From positions 1 through 64,000 of the forward strand of contig DAOQSN010000031.1 of the NCBI GenBank assembly GCA_035356615.1: a stretch of 64,000 nucleotides of DNA, given 5' to 3'. The position numbers were made by a program, and so were the translations under genes. The notes beneath the pieces are model-generated. The model was not told where the DNA came from and ran no database searches. It saw only the letters and a program-made list of their open reading frames with translations. Positions 17,362-25,430 of the stretch are shown here, piece by piece. Origin of the DNA: JAKQDH01 sp029558835 (GTDB taxonomy: Bacteria > Planctomycetota > Phycisphaerae > UBA1845). Numbering within the stretch: position 1 is the stretch's first letter; every line of letters begins with the position of its first letter.

Positions 17362-18963
17362 ATGCGTCAGAAGACCCGGCTGATCCTCAATTCGCTGGTC
17401 AGTGTCGCCGCCCAAGTCGTCGGCGTCGTGGTGCGTTTCTTTCTGGTTCCCTTCGCCATCGGGATCCTCGGTCAGCACCACTACGGTCTGTGGGTGGTCG
17501 TCGGTCAGATGTTCGCCTATGTGCGGATTCTGGAAGCGGGGCTCATTTCGGCGGTCGCCCGCGAGGTGGCTCTTCACCTGGGACGCGGGGAGCCGGAGAA
17601 GGTGGACCGCCACGTGAACACGGCGGGAGCCTACTTGGGGCTGGTGGGCCTGGTGATCGTGATCCTGACCGGCGTGGTCGTCTGCTTCTACACGGAGTGG
17701 TTCGACGTGGAGCCACAGTACCACTGGCACGCGCGGGCGATGGTGCTGTGCGCGGGGCTGGCGCTGGCGTACGGGGTACTGCAGAACGCCTACGCGGCCA
17801 TGTTGGGCGGCATCCAGAGGTACGACATCATCGCGGGGGCAACGATTCTGGATGACCTGCTGCGGCTGGGGATCATTCTGGTGTTGCTGCCGCGCGTGGG
17901 TGTGGGATGGGGGCTGCTGGTGCTGGGGCTGGCCATGGGTGGCGGGCAAGTGCTCGGATCCACCCTGCGCACGTTGTCGGCGCTACGCCTGTGCCCCTAC
18001 GTCAGGTGGCGGCCCTGGCGGGGGGATCGCAGCCTGCTGTGGGGAATGCTGGGTTTCGGGATCAACAGCATCATCTTTACGATGTCGCTGACGGTTGGAT
18101 CGCAACTCGCTCAGATTCTCATCGGAGCCAAGATGTCGACCGCTCAGGCGACGGACTTCTCGCTGGCGGTGATCCTGTTGACCGCAGGGCATACCTTCGT
18201 GTGCGCGTTCGGCATGAGCACGCGCGTCGTGGCCAGCAGATACGACGGCGCGCGAAACGAAGGGATGCTCAGGCATCTTCTGCTGCGCTCTACGCGCTAC
18301 TGCGCGCTGGTGTCCCTCGCGGGGGTGGTGGTCCTGACGTTTTTCGCGGAGGTGCTGTTGCGGCTGTGGGTGGGCGGTGAGTACCCGGGGGCGGCGGGGT
18401 TGGCGACGCTAGCCCAGGTGGCCACGACCCTGCGGATCCTCACGATCGCCTACGCTCCGTTCTGGCTGGTTCTACCTGCGTTCAACGTGGTGAATGGCAT
18501 GGGGCGGCACAAGTTCCCGGCCGTCGTGGCACTCACCGTGGGACTTGCGTCGATGCTGGTGGTGGCTGTGCTGGTGTGCAGAGCCAAGGTCGGGATCGAC
18601 GCCGTGGCCTGGGGCGTCGTCTTGCCCATGGTGGTCCCCTGGGCCGTGGTGCTGCCCTGGTATTGTTGTCGGGAGGCTGGGCAACCCCTGGGCAGGTTCC
18701 TGTGGGAGGGGTGGGCAGTGCCGGCGCTGGCGTGTGTGCCGGCGGCGATTGCCGCGTATCTGCTCAACCGTTATCATGTGGCCACCACGTGGTGGACGCT
18801 CGGGTGGCAGTTGGCAGGTTGCGGCGCGCTGGTGTTGGCGTGTGGCTGGTTCGTGGTTCTGACGCGCGATGATCGAGCGCACATGCTGGGCGCCGCGTTT
18901 GCTCTCTGGCGCCGAGGGCGCGGGGGTCGGGCCGATACCTCCCGAACGCCGGAGGGACGCTAG
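17362..18963 (+). CDS. Polysaccharide flippase (Wzx/MATE-like oligosaccharide exporter)
   Basis: 533 residues with about 12-14 membrane helices. The opening (RLILNSLVSVAAQVVGVVVRFFLVPFAIGILGQHHYGLW) is the standard first-helix pattern of the oligosaccharide flippase family. The protein would move undecaprenyl-linked repeat units from cytoplasm to periplasm for the polymerase encoded four kilobases upstream. Start ATG 17362, five bases after the DUF362 stop. The C-terminus ends in a basic, soluble tail. Confidence 0.88.
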   Translation: MRQKTRLILNSLVSVAAQVVGVVVRFFLVPFAIGILGQHHYGLWVVVGQMFAYVRILEAGLISAVAREVALHLGRGEPEKVDRHVNTAGAYLGLVGLVIVILTGVVVCFYTEWFDVEPQYHWHARAMVLCAGLALAYGVLQNAYAAMLGGIQRYDIIAGATILDDLLRLGIILVLLPRVGVGWGLLVLGLAMGGGQVLGSTLRTLSALRLCPYVRWRPWRGDRSLLWGMLGFGINSIIFTMSLTVGSQLAQILIGAKMSTAQATDFSLAVILLTAGHTFVCAFGMSTRVVASRYDGARNEGMLRHLLLRSTRYCALVSLAGVVVLTFFAEVLLRLWVGGEYPGAAGLATLAQVATTLRILTIAYAPFWLVLPAFNVVNGMGRHKFPAVVALTVGLASMLVVAVLVCRAKVGIDAVAWGVVLPMVVPWAVVLPWYCCREAGQPLGRFLWEGWAVPALACVPAAIAAYLLNRYHVATTWWTLGWQLAGCGALVLACGWFVVLTRDDRAHMLGAAFALWRRGRGGRADTSRTPEGR

Positions 18964-18976
18964 AGCCTGTTTCCTA

Positions 18977-19001
18977 ACCCGCTCCCTGGCAGGGAGGGGT
19001 T
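18977..19001. repeat. Hairpin repeat, copy 3
   Basis: CTCCCT (18982-18987) and AGGGAG (18991-18996) with loop GGC, extended by AACCC/GGGTT with one mismatched pair. It lies about 15 bases after the flippase stop, in the gap before the next gene, so it may reduce read-through. No T-run. Confidence 0.65.
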
Positions 19002-19162
19002 GGGGGAGGGTTGCAGTCGCCGGTGCGTCGCCCCTCGCCTTGCTTCCCTCCAGGATGGGATGGCGGTCGTGACGTGACAGCTTCCCGCGGTCACAGGTCG
19101 AAGAGCACGTTGATTCTTCTCTGCTGCCCGAAGTAGGGTAGGCGGTCTGCAAGGAGATTCCG

Positions 19163-21016
19163 ATGTCGGCAATAGCTGGGATCGTGTCGTTGACCGGGCG
19201 CACGCCGGTGCCTCGTGAACGGTTGGAGCTTATGCTGGAGGCAATGCAGCCCGACGTGCCTTTCACGGTGGAGACGCATGCGTGTCCCGAGGTGAAGGGA
19301 GTGTTCGGGAGGCTGGCCTACGGGCCGGACCGGGACGAGGTCCATCGACCGCCACCGGCGAACGGTGCTCCCCGGAGTCTCTGGATCGGGGAGCTTTACA
19401 ACGACGACATGGCGGCGGGCGCTTCCAGTGTGGACTACTTCACGCAGCGCTATGCCAACCGGGGGGCGGAGCGATTCGCGGAGGGCCTGCATGGCTCTTT
19501 TGCGGGGGCGCTGGTGGATCCGGCGCGGCGGGCTGTTGCGTTGGTCACCGATCACGTGGACTCCTGCCCGCTCTACACGGCCCGCTGCGACGACTGGTTC
19601 TGCTTCGCCTCGCAGGTCAGGGGGCTGGCGGCCCTGCCGGAGCTTCCTATGGACGTGAACCTCGCGTCGCTGGCGTCGCAGGCGGGCTGCGGGTTCTTCC
19701 TGCGGCGGCGCACGATTCTCCAGCACGTGCAACAGGTGGACAACGCCACGGTGGTGTTGGTCCAGGACGGGCAGGTGCGAAGTTGGCCTTATTGGGTGTA
19801 CCGGATCGAGCCCGAGAGGGACCCGGGCCCGGCCGAATGTCGGCGGAAGCTGGCGGAGCTGCTGCGGCAGGCCGTCCGGCGTCGCGTACGCAAGGGGCGT
19901 TTCACCCTGTTACTCAGCGGCGGAATCGACTCGCGCGGCATTCTCGCCTTTCTGGACGATGCCGCCACTGTGCCGGCGGCCACCTTCACAGCGCGGACGA
20001 AGGAGAACCGGCACCCGCTGGGTGACTGGGTGGTGGCGGAGCAGGTTGCCGCTCACGTGGGGATGCCCCTGACCGTCGCGCACTACGACGCGACGCGGTT
20101 TGCCCACGACCTGCAGGAGTCGGTCTATGCCTCCGACGGGGCGGCCGGCTTCGTGTACCAGAACGTGTGGGAGCACATTCGCGACGCGACGAACGCGGAG
20201 TATCTGCTGCGCGGCGACGAGTGCATGGGCTGGTGTGAAGGATTCACAACGGAGAAACGGGTGCTGGCGGCGGACATGATCTACGATCTGGGGAGGATTG
20301 AGCGCCTGATGGGCCTGTTCCGGGCGGACGTCCGCGGGACGCTGGCGCAGCTCTCCGGCGCCGATTGCCGAGCACTGCTGGCCGACTGCCGTGCCCAGGG
20401 CGGCGTCAACCGGGTGGATGAACTCTACCTTCAGCAAGCCTTGCTGCATCACTTGCAGCCCAAGCAGCGGATGCTGGCCCGCTACGGGCTGCACGTGCGG
20501 AACCCGTTGCTGGACATGGACGTCCTCGAGTTCACGCGCCGGTTGCCGGGGCGCTACCGGGTGCGCAAGCAACTGTTCCACCAGACGCTCGTCGAAACGA
20601 ACCCCGCCCTGCTGGCCATTCCCCGTGCCCGCGCCATTGAGAAGGAGAGGGAATCGTACGGTCCGTTGCTGCGCGCGGCGGAACGCGAGAGGAAGGCGGT
20701 GACGCGTCTGATCCTGGAGGACAATCCTCTGATGGCGGAGTTCTTCGACGTGCGGGCGCTGGAGCAGACCATTACGCAGATCTGCTCGGCCGACCGAATT
20801 CAGGAAACGGTCCCCGGTACGAGGCTGGGGAGTCTGCTGCCGGTAGGGGTGTTCCAGATCGTTCATGCGGTGGCCCAGTCCCTCGTCAATCCGCCCAATG
20901 TGCTGCCCGGGCCGCGGCTGTTGCTGCGGCTTGCCGTTGTGGCCACGACGCTGAGACTGGTGGCCAATCGTTTCCGGGGGCCGCGGGATGTACTGGCCCC
21001 AGGTGGCGCGTCCTGA
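19163..21016 (+). CDS. Asparagine-synthase-like protein without the glutaminase cysteine
   Basis: 617 residues. The chain has the two-domain AsnB plan, but it opens MSAIAGIVS where glutamine-hydrolysing enzymes have MCGIAGI. The nucleophile Cys2 is therefore serine and the following glycine is alanine, so glutamine hydrolysis is not expected. The synthetase half keeps the ATP-pyrophosphatase loop SGGIDS (252-257). The usual GDGGDELF is replaced by LRGDECMGW, retaining the D-E pair. By analogy with beta-lactam synthetase and lasso cyclases, which also lack the cysteine, it may activate a carboxylate and use an amine other than ammonia. Start ATG 19163 with AAGGAGAT upstream. It lies between flippase and glycosyltransferase. 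Confidence 0.82.
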   Translation: MSAIAGIVSLTGRTPVPRERLELMLEAMQPDVPFTVETHACPEVKGVFGRLAYGPDRDEVHRPPPANGAPRSLWIGELYNDDMAAGASSVDYFTQRYANRGAERFAEGLHGSFAGALVDPARRAVALVTDHVDSCPLYTARCDDWFCFASQVRGLAALPELPMDVNLASLASQAGCGFFLRRRTILQHVQQVDNATVVLVQDGQVRSWPYWVYRIEPERDPGPAECRRKLAELLRQAVRRRVRKGRFTLLLSGGIDSRGILAFLDDAATVPAATFTARTKENRHPLGDWVVAEQVAAHVGMPLTVAHYDATRFAHDLQESVYASDGAAGFVYQNVWEHIRDATNAEYLLRGDECMGWCEGFTTEKRVLAADMIYDLGRIERLMGLFRADVRGTLAQLSGADCRALLADCRAQGGVNRVDELYLQQALLHHLQPKQRMLARYGLHVRNPLLDMDVLEFTRRLPGRYRVRKQLFHQTLVETNPALLAIPRARAIEKERESYGPLLRAAERERKAVTRLILEDNPLMAEFFDVRALEQTITQICSADRIQETVPGTRLGSLLPVGVFQIVHAVAQSLVNPPNVLPGPRLLLRLAVVATTLRLVANRFRGPRDVLAPGGAS

Positions 21017-21388
21017 ATGACCGGGCGCGATTCGGCGCCGGCGACGGGAATTGCGACCGTGAGGGACCGGCGGCAGCCCAACGCCGCAGGCGCGTGTTTG
21101 GCCACGCGCCTTGGGAAACGCGGCCCGGCAGGTGGCGGACTGCCTGCCCAGGGGATGTGCGCGCTGCGCGGTGAACGACGTGCCTCCGCGCCGTGGGGGG
21201 GGCAGGCACGCGGGGTCGCCTTGCCGAACAGGGCGAGGTGTAGTAGCGTATTCACTTCCGGCGGGGCCAGGCTCATGCTGCGTCGCGGCCGCACGCGGGC
21301 GTCGACGCCTGGGGCGACGGGGGCGGCAGGTTCGTGGAGACGATGCGGCAGCCGCGGAGACGGGGACTCTGAGCGGTCTCGAGTGCTT
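21017..21388. other. Gap before the first GT-B glycosyltransferase
   Basis: About 370 bases. The glycosyltransferase frame is open across it, but the encoded sequence is Arg/Gly/Ala rich, has no family similarity and no strand/helix pattern. I treat it as untranslated spacer. No clear repeat or terminator is visible. Confidence 0.5.
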
Positions 21389-22633
21389 ATGGGACAGGAA
21401 AGTGATGACGATCCCGTGTCCGTGCAGGCGGCCGGCCGACCACTGCATCATGTGATCTTCGCCTCCGCGATGGCGGTGCGGCGCGGGGAGCGGGTGTTCC
21501 TGCCTTCGCATTGGGAGGGGAACTTCAGGGCCTATGGGGAACTGGTGCCGGGCACCGTCGTCGTGCTCCCGGAGGACCGGAACCTCTCGCCGGAAGTGGC
21601 GGTGCCGCTGGATGAGCGACTGCGGCCGATTCTCCTGCCCGGTTTCACCACGCGGAGTCTGTTGCGGCGTACGCTGGCGTATGTCCGCGGCCGGCGGGTC
21701 ATCAGGGATCTGGTGCGCCGGGCGGAGTTTGTGCAGATTCAGCACATCAGTACGTTCGGGTTTATCGCGGGCGCGGCGGCCGTGCAGTACCGGAAGACGT
21801 TGTACCTGGATATGGGGGCCACTTTGCACGAACCGCCCGGGGCGCCCCGGAACGACCGCCCGTGGCATGCGGACGTGGCGCGCGTCTACTATCAACGGTT
21901 GGAGCGAAAGATCGCGCGCCATGCCAAGTTGTTCATAGCGGTGAGCGCTCATCTGCACGGGACGATTCCTGACGCACGGGCTCCCCGGGTGGTGGTTTCG
22001 CATTCCATGATCGAGAAGGAGTGCATCTTCGAGCGCGACAACGCGTGCGCGGGAGAGAGCCTCAACGTCTTCGTTGCCACACGCATGGTGCAGTCAAAAG
22101 GGATCCAGCATCTGCTGGGCGCCCTGCGGCTGCTGGGTGGCGAGGGGCTGGACGTGCGCGCGCAGATTGCGGGCGTCGGTGATTACCTGGAGGACCTCAA
22201 GCAGCGGACGTCCGAACTGGGGCTCGATGACAAGGTCCGCTTTCTCGGCGGTATCCCGGGGGGTGGGGAGGAACTCTGGTCGCACTTCCGCCGGGCCGAC
22301 ATGGCGGTGCTGCCCTCGTTGGGGCACTATGAGGGTACGCCCCGGATGATTCTGGAGTCCTGGGCGGCGGGGGCTCCCGTTGTGGCGACCACGGTGGGTG
22401 GCATCCCCACGCTCGTCCGCGACGAAGAGGACGGGCTGTTGGTGCCCCCCGGCAATGAGCCTGCCCTGGCGCGGGCGATGCGCAGAGTATACGAAGATGC
22501 CGACCTCCGTCGGCGTCTCGTGGCCAACGGCTACCGGCGGGTCGCGTCGATGACATACGAGGGCAGGTTGCCGATCCTGAAGGCGGCGTTCCAGCAGCAC
22601 CTGCCTGGTCTTCTTCCCGAGGGTTCGTCGTGA
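21389..22633 (+). CDS. Glycosyltransferase family 4-like (GT-B)
   Basis: 414 residues from the ATG at 21389. The C-terminal domain has the GT4 pattern: VFVATRMVQSKGIQHLLGALRLL, VRFLGGIPGGGEELWSHFRRADMAVLPS and EGTPRMILESWAAGAPVVATTVGGIPTLV with the donor-binding ExxxxxxxE. The N-terminal domain has a QIQHISTFGFIAGA acceptor-side segment. It would add a sugar from a nucleotide donor to the growing lipid-linked glycan. No ribosome site supports the start strongly; GTG 21416 and ATG 21470 are alternatives. Its stop overlaps the start of the sulfotransferase gene by four bases. Confidence 0.85.
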   Translation: MGQESDDDPVSVQAAGRPLHHVIFASAMAVRRGERVFLPSHWEGNFRAYGELVPGTVVVLPEDRNLSPEVAVPLDERLRPILLPGFTTRSLLRRTLAYVRGRRVIRDLVRRAEFVQIQHISTFGFIAGAAAVQYRKTLYLDMGATLHEPPGAPRNDRPWHADVARVYYQRLERKIARHAKLFIAVSAHLHGTIPDARAPRVVVSHSMIEKECIFERDNACAGESLNVFVATRMVQSKGIQHLLGALRLLGGEGLDVRAQIAGVGDYLEDLKQRTSELGLDDKVRFLGGIPGGGEELWSHFRRADMAVLPSLGHYEGTPRMILESWAAGAPVVATTVGGIPTLVRDEEDGLLVPPGNEPALARAMRRVYEDADLRRRLVANGYRRVASMTYEGRLPILKAAFQQHLPGLLPEGSS

Positions 22634-23508
22634 CCAAGGATGTCCAACAAGGTAGTGTGTGGCAGCGGGTGTTGGTCAAGCTCGATCGCCAATGGACGGC
22701 GTACCTCCTGGAACGCCGGAAGACCAGACACCGGCGGAAGTCCGGCGTGCCCGCCCGGAAGACGACGGCGTTTGTGGTGGGGTGCCAGCGCTCGGGGACC
22801 AACATGGCTCTTCGGACGCTGGGACGCTCCCTGGATGTCGACGTGTTGGAGGAAGTTGACGAACGGGCGTTTGACGACCGGCGCATCCGGGATAAGGCTG
22901 TGCTTGCCAGCCTCGTGGAAGCCAGCACGGCGAAGTGTGTCGTGTTCAAACCAGTCTGCGACTCACACCGCGTTGCGGAACTGCTGGCGGAGCACGCGTT
23001 GAGCAAGTCCGTCTGGATGTACCGCCGTTATCAGGACGTGGCCAACTCCGCCGTCGAGCGTTGGGGGGACAAGACCCGCCGGTGGCTGGAGGACCTGCTG
23101 CAGGGCGGCGGCGACTGGGGAGTGCGCCAGTGGAACAAGGAGAAGGTTACGGCGGAGTGTGTCGCGGAGGTGCGGCAGGCCTGTGCGGAGAGTCTTACGG
23201 ACCATGGTGCAGCCGCTTTGTTCTGGTACATGCGTAACCGCACGTTCTTCGAGCAGGGTCTGGACCATCACCCGGACGTGCTGCTGGTGAACTACGAGGC
23301 CGCGGTGGCGCAGGCCGAGCGGGAGTTCGCGAGGGTTTGCGCGTTCCTGGAGGTGGGTTTCTATCCGGGGATGGTGGAGCGGGTGTTTCGATCCTCAGTG
23401 GGTAAGCGGGAGTTTCCCGCCATCGCCAAGCCGATTGCCGAGCTGTGCGATGCCATGAAGAGTCGCCTCGATGCTGTGTATCAACAACAGGTCGGTCTGG
23501 GCAGGTAG
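22630..23508 (+). CDS. Sulfotransferase family protein
   Basis: 292 residues. The 5' phosphosulfate-binding loop is FVVGCQRSGTNMALRTLG near residue 52. Later segments (VWMYRRYQDVANSAVERWG and VLLVNYEAAVAQAE) match the 3'-phosphate-binding and DVYEx-type regions of PAPS-dependent sulfotransferases. It would place sulfate from PAPS on a hydroxyl or amine, most simply on a sugar of the product of this locus. GTG start at 22630 inside GTGA, coupled to the preceding glycosyltransferase. No PAPS synthesis genes are seen in the window. Confidence 0.8.
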   Translation: MTKDVQQGSVWQRVLVKLDRQWTAYLLERRKTRHRRKSGVPARKTTAFVVGCQRSGTNMALRTLGRSLDVDVLEEVDERAFDDRRIRDKAVLASLVEASTAKCVVFKPVCDSHRVAELLAEHALSKSVWMYRRYQDVANSAVERWGDKTRRWLEDLLQGGGDWGVRQWNKEKVTAECVAEVRQACAESLTDHGAAALFWYMRNRTFFEQGLDHHPDVLLVNYEAAVAQAEREFARVCAFLEVGFYPGMVERVFRSSVGKREFPAIAKPIAELCDAMKSRLDAVYQQQVGLGR

Positions 23509-23542
23509 TGAACGGCGCTCTCTCACGCTGTCGCAGTTGCGG

Positions 23543-25279
23543 GTGTGTCGCGCGCCGTGGAGGGGCGCCTGGCGATGCGCCAGGGGGGTGCGAGCGCTGT
23601 TGGGGGGAATGCTGGTTTGGATAGGGGCAGCCACTGCGGAGGCCCAGGCGCCGTCGACCAGTCCCCCGGCTGCCGCGGCAGACTCCACGCTGAACGCGAC
23701 CCCGCTGACCATCGTGCACGCCGGCCGCTCCGACTACTGCATCGTATGCGCAAGGGATTCAGCACCGGCCACGCTGCTGGCGGCGACTGAGCTGCAGGCC
23801 TTCATCGAGCGCGCGACTGGTGCCCGTTTGCGCATCCTGGCTGCCGCCGAGCCGGGGCGGCCGGCGCTCGAGCTGCGACCCGACGAGAGTCTTCCTCGCG
23901 ACTCCTTTCGTCTTCAGGTCGCAGGAGCGAACTTGATCATCAGCGGCCACGACACCGCGGGGAATCCTGAGCGGATCGACTATGAACGGCCCGTTTCCTG
24001 TGGCACGCTGTACGGCGTGTACGAGTTCCTGGAGCGCTACCTTGGGGTGCGCTTCTACTGGCCCGATGAACTGGGAACGATCGTTCCCCGGCGGGACACC
24101 CTGACGGTACCGGGGGAACTGGACGTCCGGCAGGAGCCCCGGTTCGCGCTCCGCCAACTGTGGCACGGGCCCGGCATGGTGAGCAACTGGGACGAAGCTG
24201 CCAGTCGCATCTGGGGGAGACGTCTGCGTCTGGGGGCCTCGTTCGCCATGAAGTTCAACCACGCGTGGTGGCCCGTTCTGGACGTGGAGGACTGGGCCCG
24301 CCGCGGGCATCCTGAGTATGCCGCCCTGCGTAAGGGCGAGCGGCAGGCCCGCTATGAGGGTAAGCACCACCACGGGCAAGTGTGCGTCAGCAATCCCGAG
24401 GTGCAGGCCGTTTTCGTGGAGGCCGCCCGCCGGTCGCCGGAGCCGATGTTCAGCGTTTCTCCCAACGACGGCTACGGCGACCAGTGTGAGTGTGAGCGCT
24501 GCCGCACGCTGGACAACGGGCGGCTGATCCCGGACGGCAGGCATGCCGGGCTGCGCGACCTGTCCGATCGGATCATGGGGTTCTACAATCTGGTAGCGGA
24601 GCGGTCCGGCAGACCCGTGGGCGGCTACGCCTACAACGAGTACATTGAGGTGCCCGCCGGCGTGCAACTGCATCCCAACGTGTGGGTCTCGCTGGCCCCC
24701 AACAACGCCTGGGCGAGCGGCAACGCGGCCGAGTGGGCGCGGTCGGAACGTCTTTACCGGGCGTGGGGGCGCTATTGCCCGCGTACCACTGTCTACGACA
24801 TCCTCTACCACGCGGGCCAGATGCCGGGGATGATCGCGCCGCTCTGGGAGGATGTTGACCGGCGGATGCATTTGCTGGCGGCAAGTGGGCTCGCCGGCGG
24901 GCTGTTCTACATCGCCCCGGAGATGGAGCTGGGCGGTCCCGACGCCTACGTGGCGGCCAAGCTGCTTTGGGATCCGACCGCCGATGCCCAGCGGTTGCGT
25001 GAGGACTACTTTCGTGATCTCTATGGGGCCGGCTGGCGCGCGGTGGAGACGCTCTACAGGGAAGCCGCCGGGCAATGGCGCGTTGTGGTGGGCGCCTCGA
25101 CGCCCGAGGCGTTTCGGGCCAAGGAGAAGAAGGTCGCCGCTCACCTCGTCATTCTGCCTCGCCTCGAAGAGCATCTGGCCCGGGCCGAGCGCGAGGCGGG
25201 TTCCGATGAGCAGGTGCGGCGGCGCCTGGCCCGCTTGCGAGCTGTGCTTGAGCGCATGGCAAGCGAGCGCGGGTCCTGA
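23543..25279 (+). CDS. Secreted DUF4838 protein (glycoside-hydrolase-like)
   Basis: About 578 residues. A hydrophobic signal segment (ALLGGMLVWIGAATAEAQAP) precedes a GH20/GH67-N-like small domain (ATLLAATELQAFIERATGARLRIL...CGTLYGVYEFLERYLGVRFYWPDELG). The central DUF4838 part includes FSVSPNDGYGDQCECERC, NEYIEVPAGVQLHPNVWVSLAPN and YDILYHAGQMPGM. The family is related to alpha-glucuronidases and hexosaminidases by fold. Its activity is uncharacterised; possible roles are trimming or turnover of the polysaccharide. The frame is open from 23471, overlapping the previous gene; GTG 23543 gives a normal signal peptide but other starts are possible. The C-terminal ~100 residues are helical. Confidence 0.75.
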   Translation: MCRAPWRGAWRCARGVRALLGGMLVWIGAATAEAQAPSTSPPAAAADSTLNATPLTIVHAGRSDYCIVCARDSAPATLLAATELQAFIERATGARLRILAAAEPGRPALELRPDESLPRDSFRLQVAGANLIISGHDTAGNPERIDYERPVSCGTLYGVYEFLERYLGVRFYWPDELGTIVPRRDTLTVPGELDVRQEPRFALRQLWHGPGMVSNWDEAASRIWGRRLRLGASFAMKFNHAWWPVLDVEDWARRGHPEYAALRKGERQARYEGKHHHGQVCVSNPEVQAVFVEAARRSPEPMFSVSPNDGYGDQCECERCRTLDNGRLIPDGRHAGLRDLSDRIMGFYNLVAERSGRPVGGYAYNEYIEVPAGVQLHPNVWVSLAPNNAWASGNAAEWARSERLYRAWGRYCPRTTVYDILYHAGQMPGMIAPLWEDVDRRMHLLAASGLAGGLFYIAPEMELGGPDAYVAAKLLWDPTADAQRLREDYFRDLYGAGWRAVETLYREAAGQWRVVVGASTPEAFRAKEKKVAAHLVILPRLEEHLARAEREAGSDEQVRRRLARLRAVLERMASERGS

Positions 25280-25430
25280 ATGCGTGTCCGCGAACACGCA
25301 TCAGCGGCGTCGGGATTCAGCCGCTACCTGACGATCGCGATTCAGATCGCGGGCGCCGGATGACGCACGGTGATTCCGGTCCGCCCGCGCGGACCATCCA
25401 GGCGGCTACGGGAAGACGGGAGGTCGTGCG

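Noticed and set aside
19910..22003. 697-codon minus-strand frame
   Set aside because: It is antisense to the asparagine-synthase-like and glycosyltransferase genes and is rich in Arg, Gln and Pro without motifs.
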